Assembly: GCA_031385325.1 (NCBI GenBank)
Contig: JANNBJ010000221.1
Location: 1-23,074 of the forward strand
Direction: 5' to 3'
DNA: 23,074 nt
Origin: SYFY01 sp031385325
GTDB taxonomy: Bacteria; Pseudomonadota; Gammaproteobacteria; Pseudomonadales; Azotimanducaceae
Shown: positions 22,856-23,074 of the stretch, one piece after another
Layout of the letters: each line of letters opens with the position of its first letter
How positions within the stretch are numbered: position 1 is the first letter of the stretch
The notes under the pieces: generated by a model
Databases searched by the model: none
Told to the model about the DNA's origin: nothing
What the model saw: only the letters and a program-made list of their open reading frames with translations
Position numbers and translations under genes: made by a program

Positions 22856-23074
22856 GTGCGCTCGCTTCTCATCGTCCTGCTCTTCCACTGTCTCGCGTCC
22901 GCTGCTAACGCCTCATTGACGCTCGCTCCGGCACGGACCATTTCCATCTCCACCGAGCGCGCCACGTGGCTGTCGCTCGACGTCAATCCAGATGGCCAAC
23001 AACTGGTGCTTGAGGTACTGGGTGATATCTATGTCGCTCCTTCTTCGGGAGGCACGGCGACGCCGATTTCGGTT
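22856..23074 (+). CDS. Secreted PD40/TolB-like beta-propeller protein, N-terminal part (cut by window end)
   Basis: Only the first 73 codons are present and the reading frame is open to the last base. The GTG at 22856, with GGGAG 5 bases upstream, starts a good signal peptide (RSLLIVLLFHCLASAANA); an in-frame ATG at 22832 is the alternative. After it comes ERATWLSLDVNPDGQQLVLE followed by LGDIYVAPSSGGTATPIS. This is the opening blade of WD40-like (PD40) propellers, most like the large exported proteins that join such a propeller to an amidohydrolase or peptidase domain. The rest of the protein would decide which. It is divergent from the HIT gene. Confidence 0.75.
   Translation, partial: MRSLLIVLLFHCLASAANASLTLAPARTISISTERATWLSLDVNPDGQQLVLEVLGDIYVAPSSGGTATPISV

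Overview
The window looks like a chromosomal segment of a GC-rich Gammaproteobacterium, probably a free-living environmental one. The main pointers are an MtgA that I recognise as close to the E. coli protein, an E. coli-like SpeB, a DUF4124 protein, an HDOD-GAF protein, a glycine-zipper lipoprotein and a YcbB-type cell-wall protein. Lineage is inferred from remembered families, not from a search. No tRNA, rRNA, IS element, integrase, phage gene or CRISPR array was seen. Coding density is high and no gene-free gap exceeds 300 bases; the longest are 20345-20621, 16769-17027, 8055-8298 and 21748-21961. Bases 1-140 hold no gene I can support.

Region 1 (141-8054) is catabolic. A Rieske oxygenase alpha subunit is tightly linked to an agmatinase (SpeB). 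They converge on a SpuC-like putrescine/omega-amino acid aminotransferase. A divergent two-gene operon follows: a luciferase-like (LLM) oxidoreductase and a double-domain CaiB-type CoA-transferase. A crotonase-family enzyme converges on that operon. The simplest reading is breakdown of an amine or guanidino compound (agmatine to putrescine to 4-aminobutanal), followed or paralleled by CoA-thioester chemistry. The Rieske substrate is unknown, and no reductase or ferredoxin partner is encoded here.

Region 2 (8299-10949) has an HDOD-GAF signalling protein divergent from a secreted protein that keeps the flanks of a YcbB-type L,D-transpeptidase but lacks its catalytic core.

Region 3 (11033-16768) is a redox and detoxification block. 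An LLM flavoenzyme, an alpha/beta hydrolase and a MATE exporter read as one operon ending at a perfect 13-bp hairpin. A convergent SDR dehydrogenase follows, divergent from a nitroreductase across a 47-bp promoter gap containing an inverted repeat. A TetR regulator with its own sigma70-like promoter closes the block.

Region 4 (17028-23074) is cell-envelope and housekeeping: a CysE-like hexapeptide acyltransferase, a GST, an OafA-type acyltransferase-SGNH fusion, MtgA, a DUF4124 protein, a glycine-zipper lipoprotein, a HIT protein and the start of a secreted PD40 (TolB-like) beta-propeller protein that runs off the end.

No wholly new system is evident. The items most worth a second look are the core-deleted L,D-transpeptidase, the Rieske-SpeB-SpuC cluster with its eight-codon coupling ORF, the half-degenerate CaiB fusion, and the inverted repeat between the SDR and nitroreductase genes.
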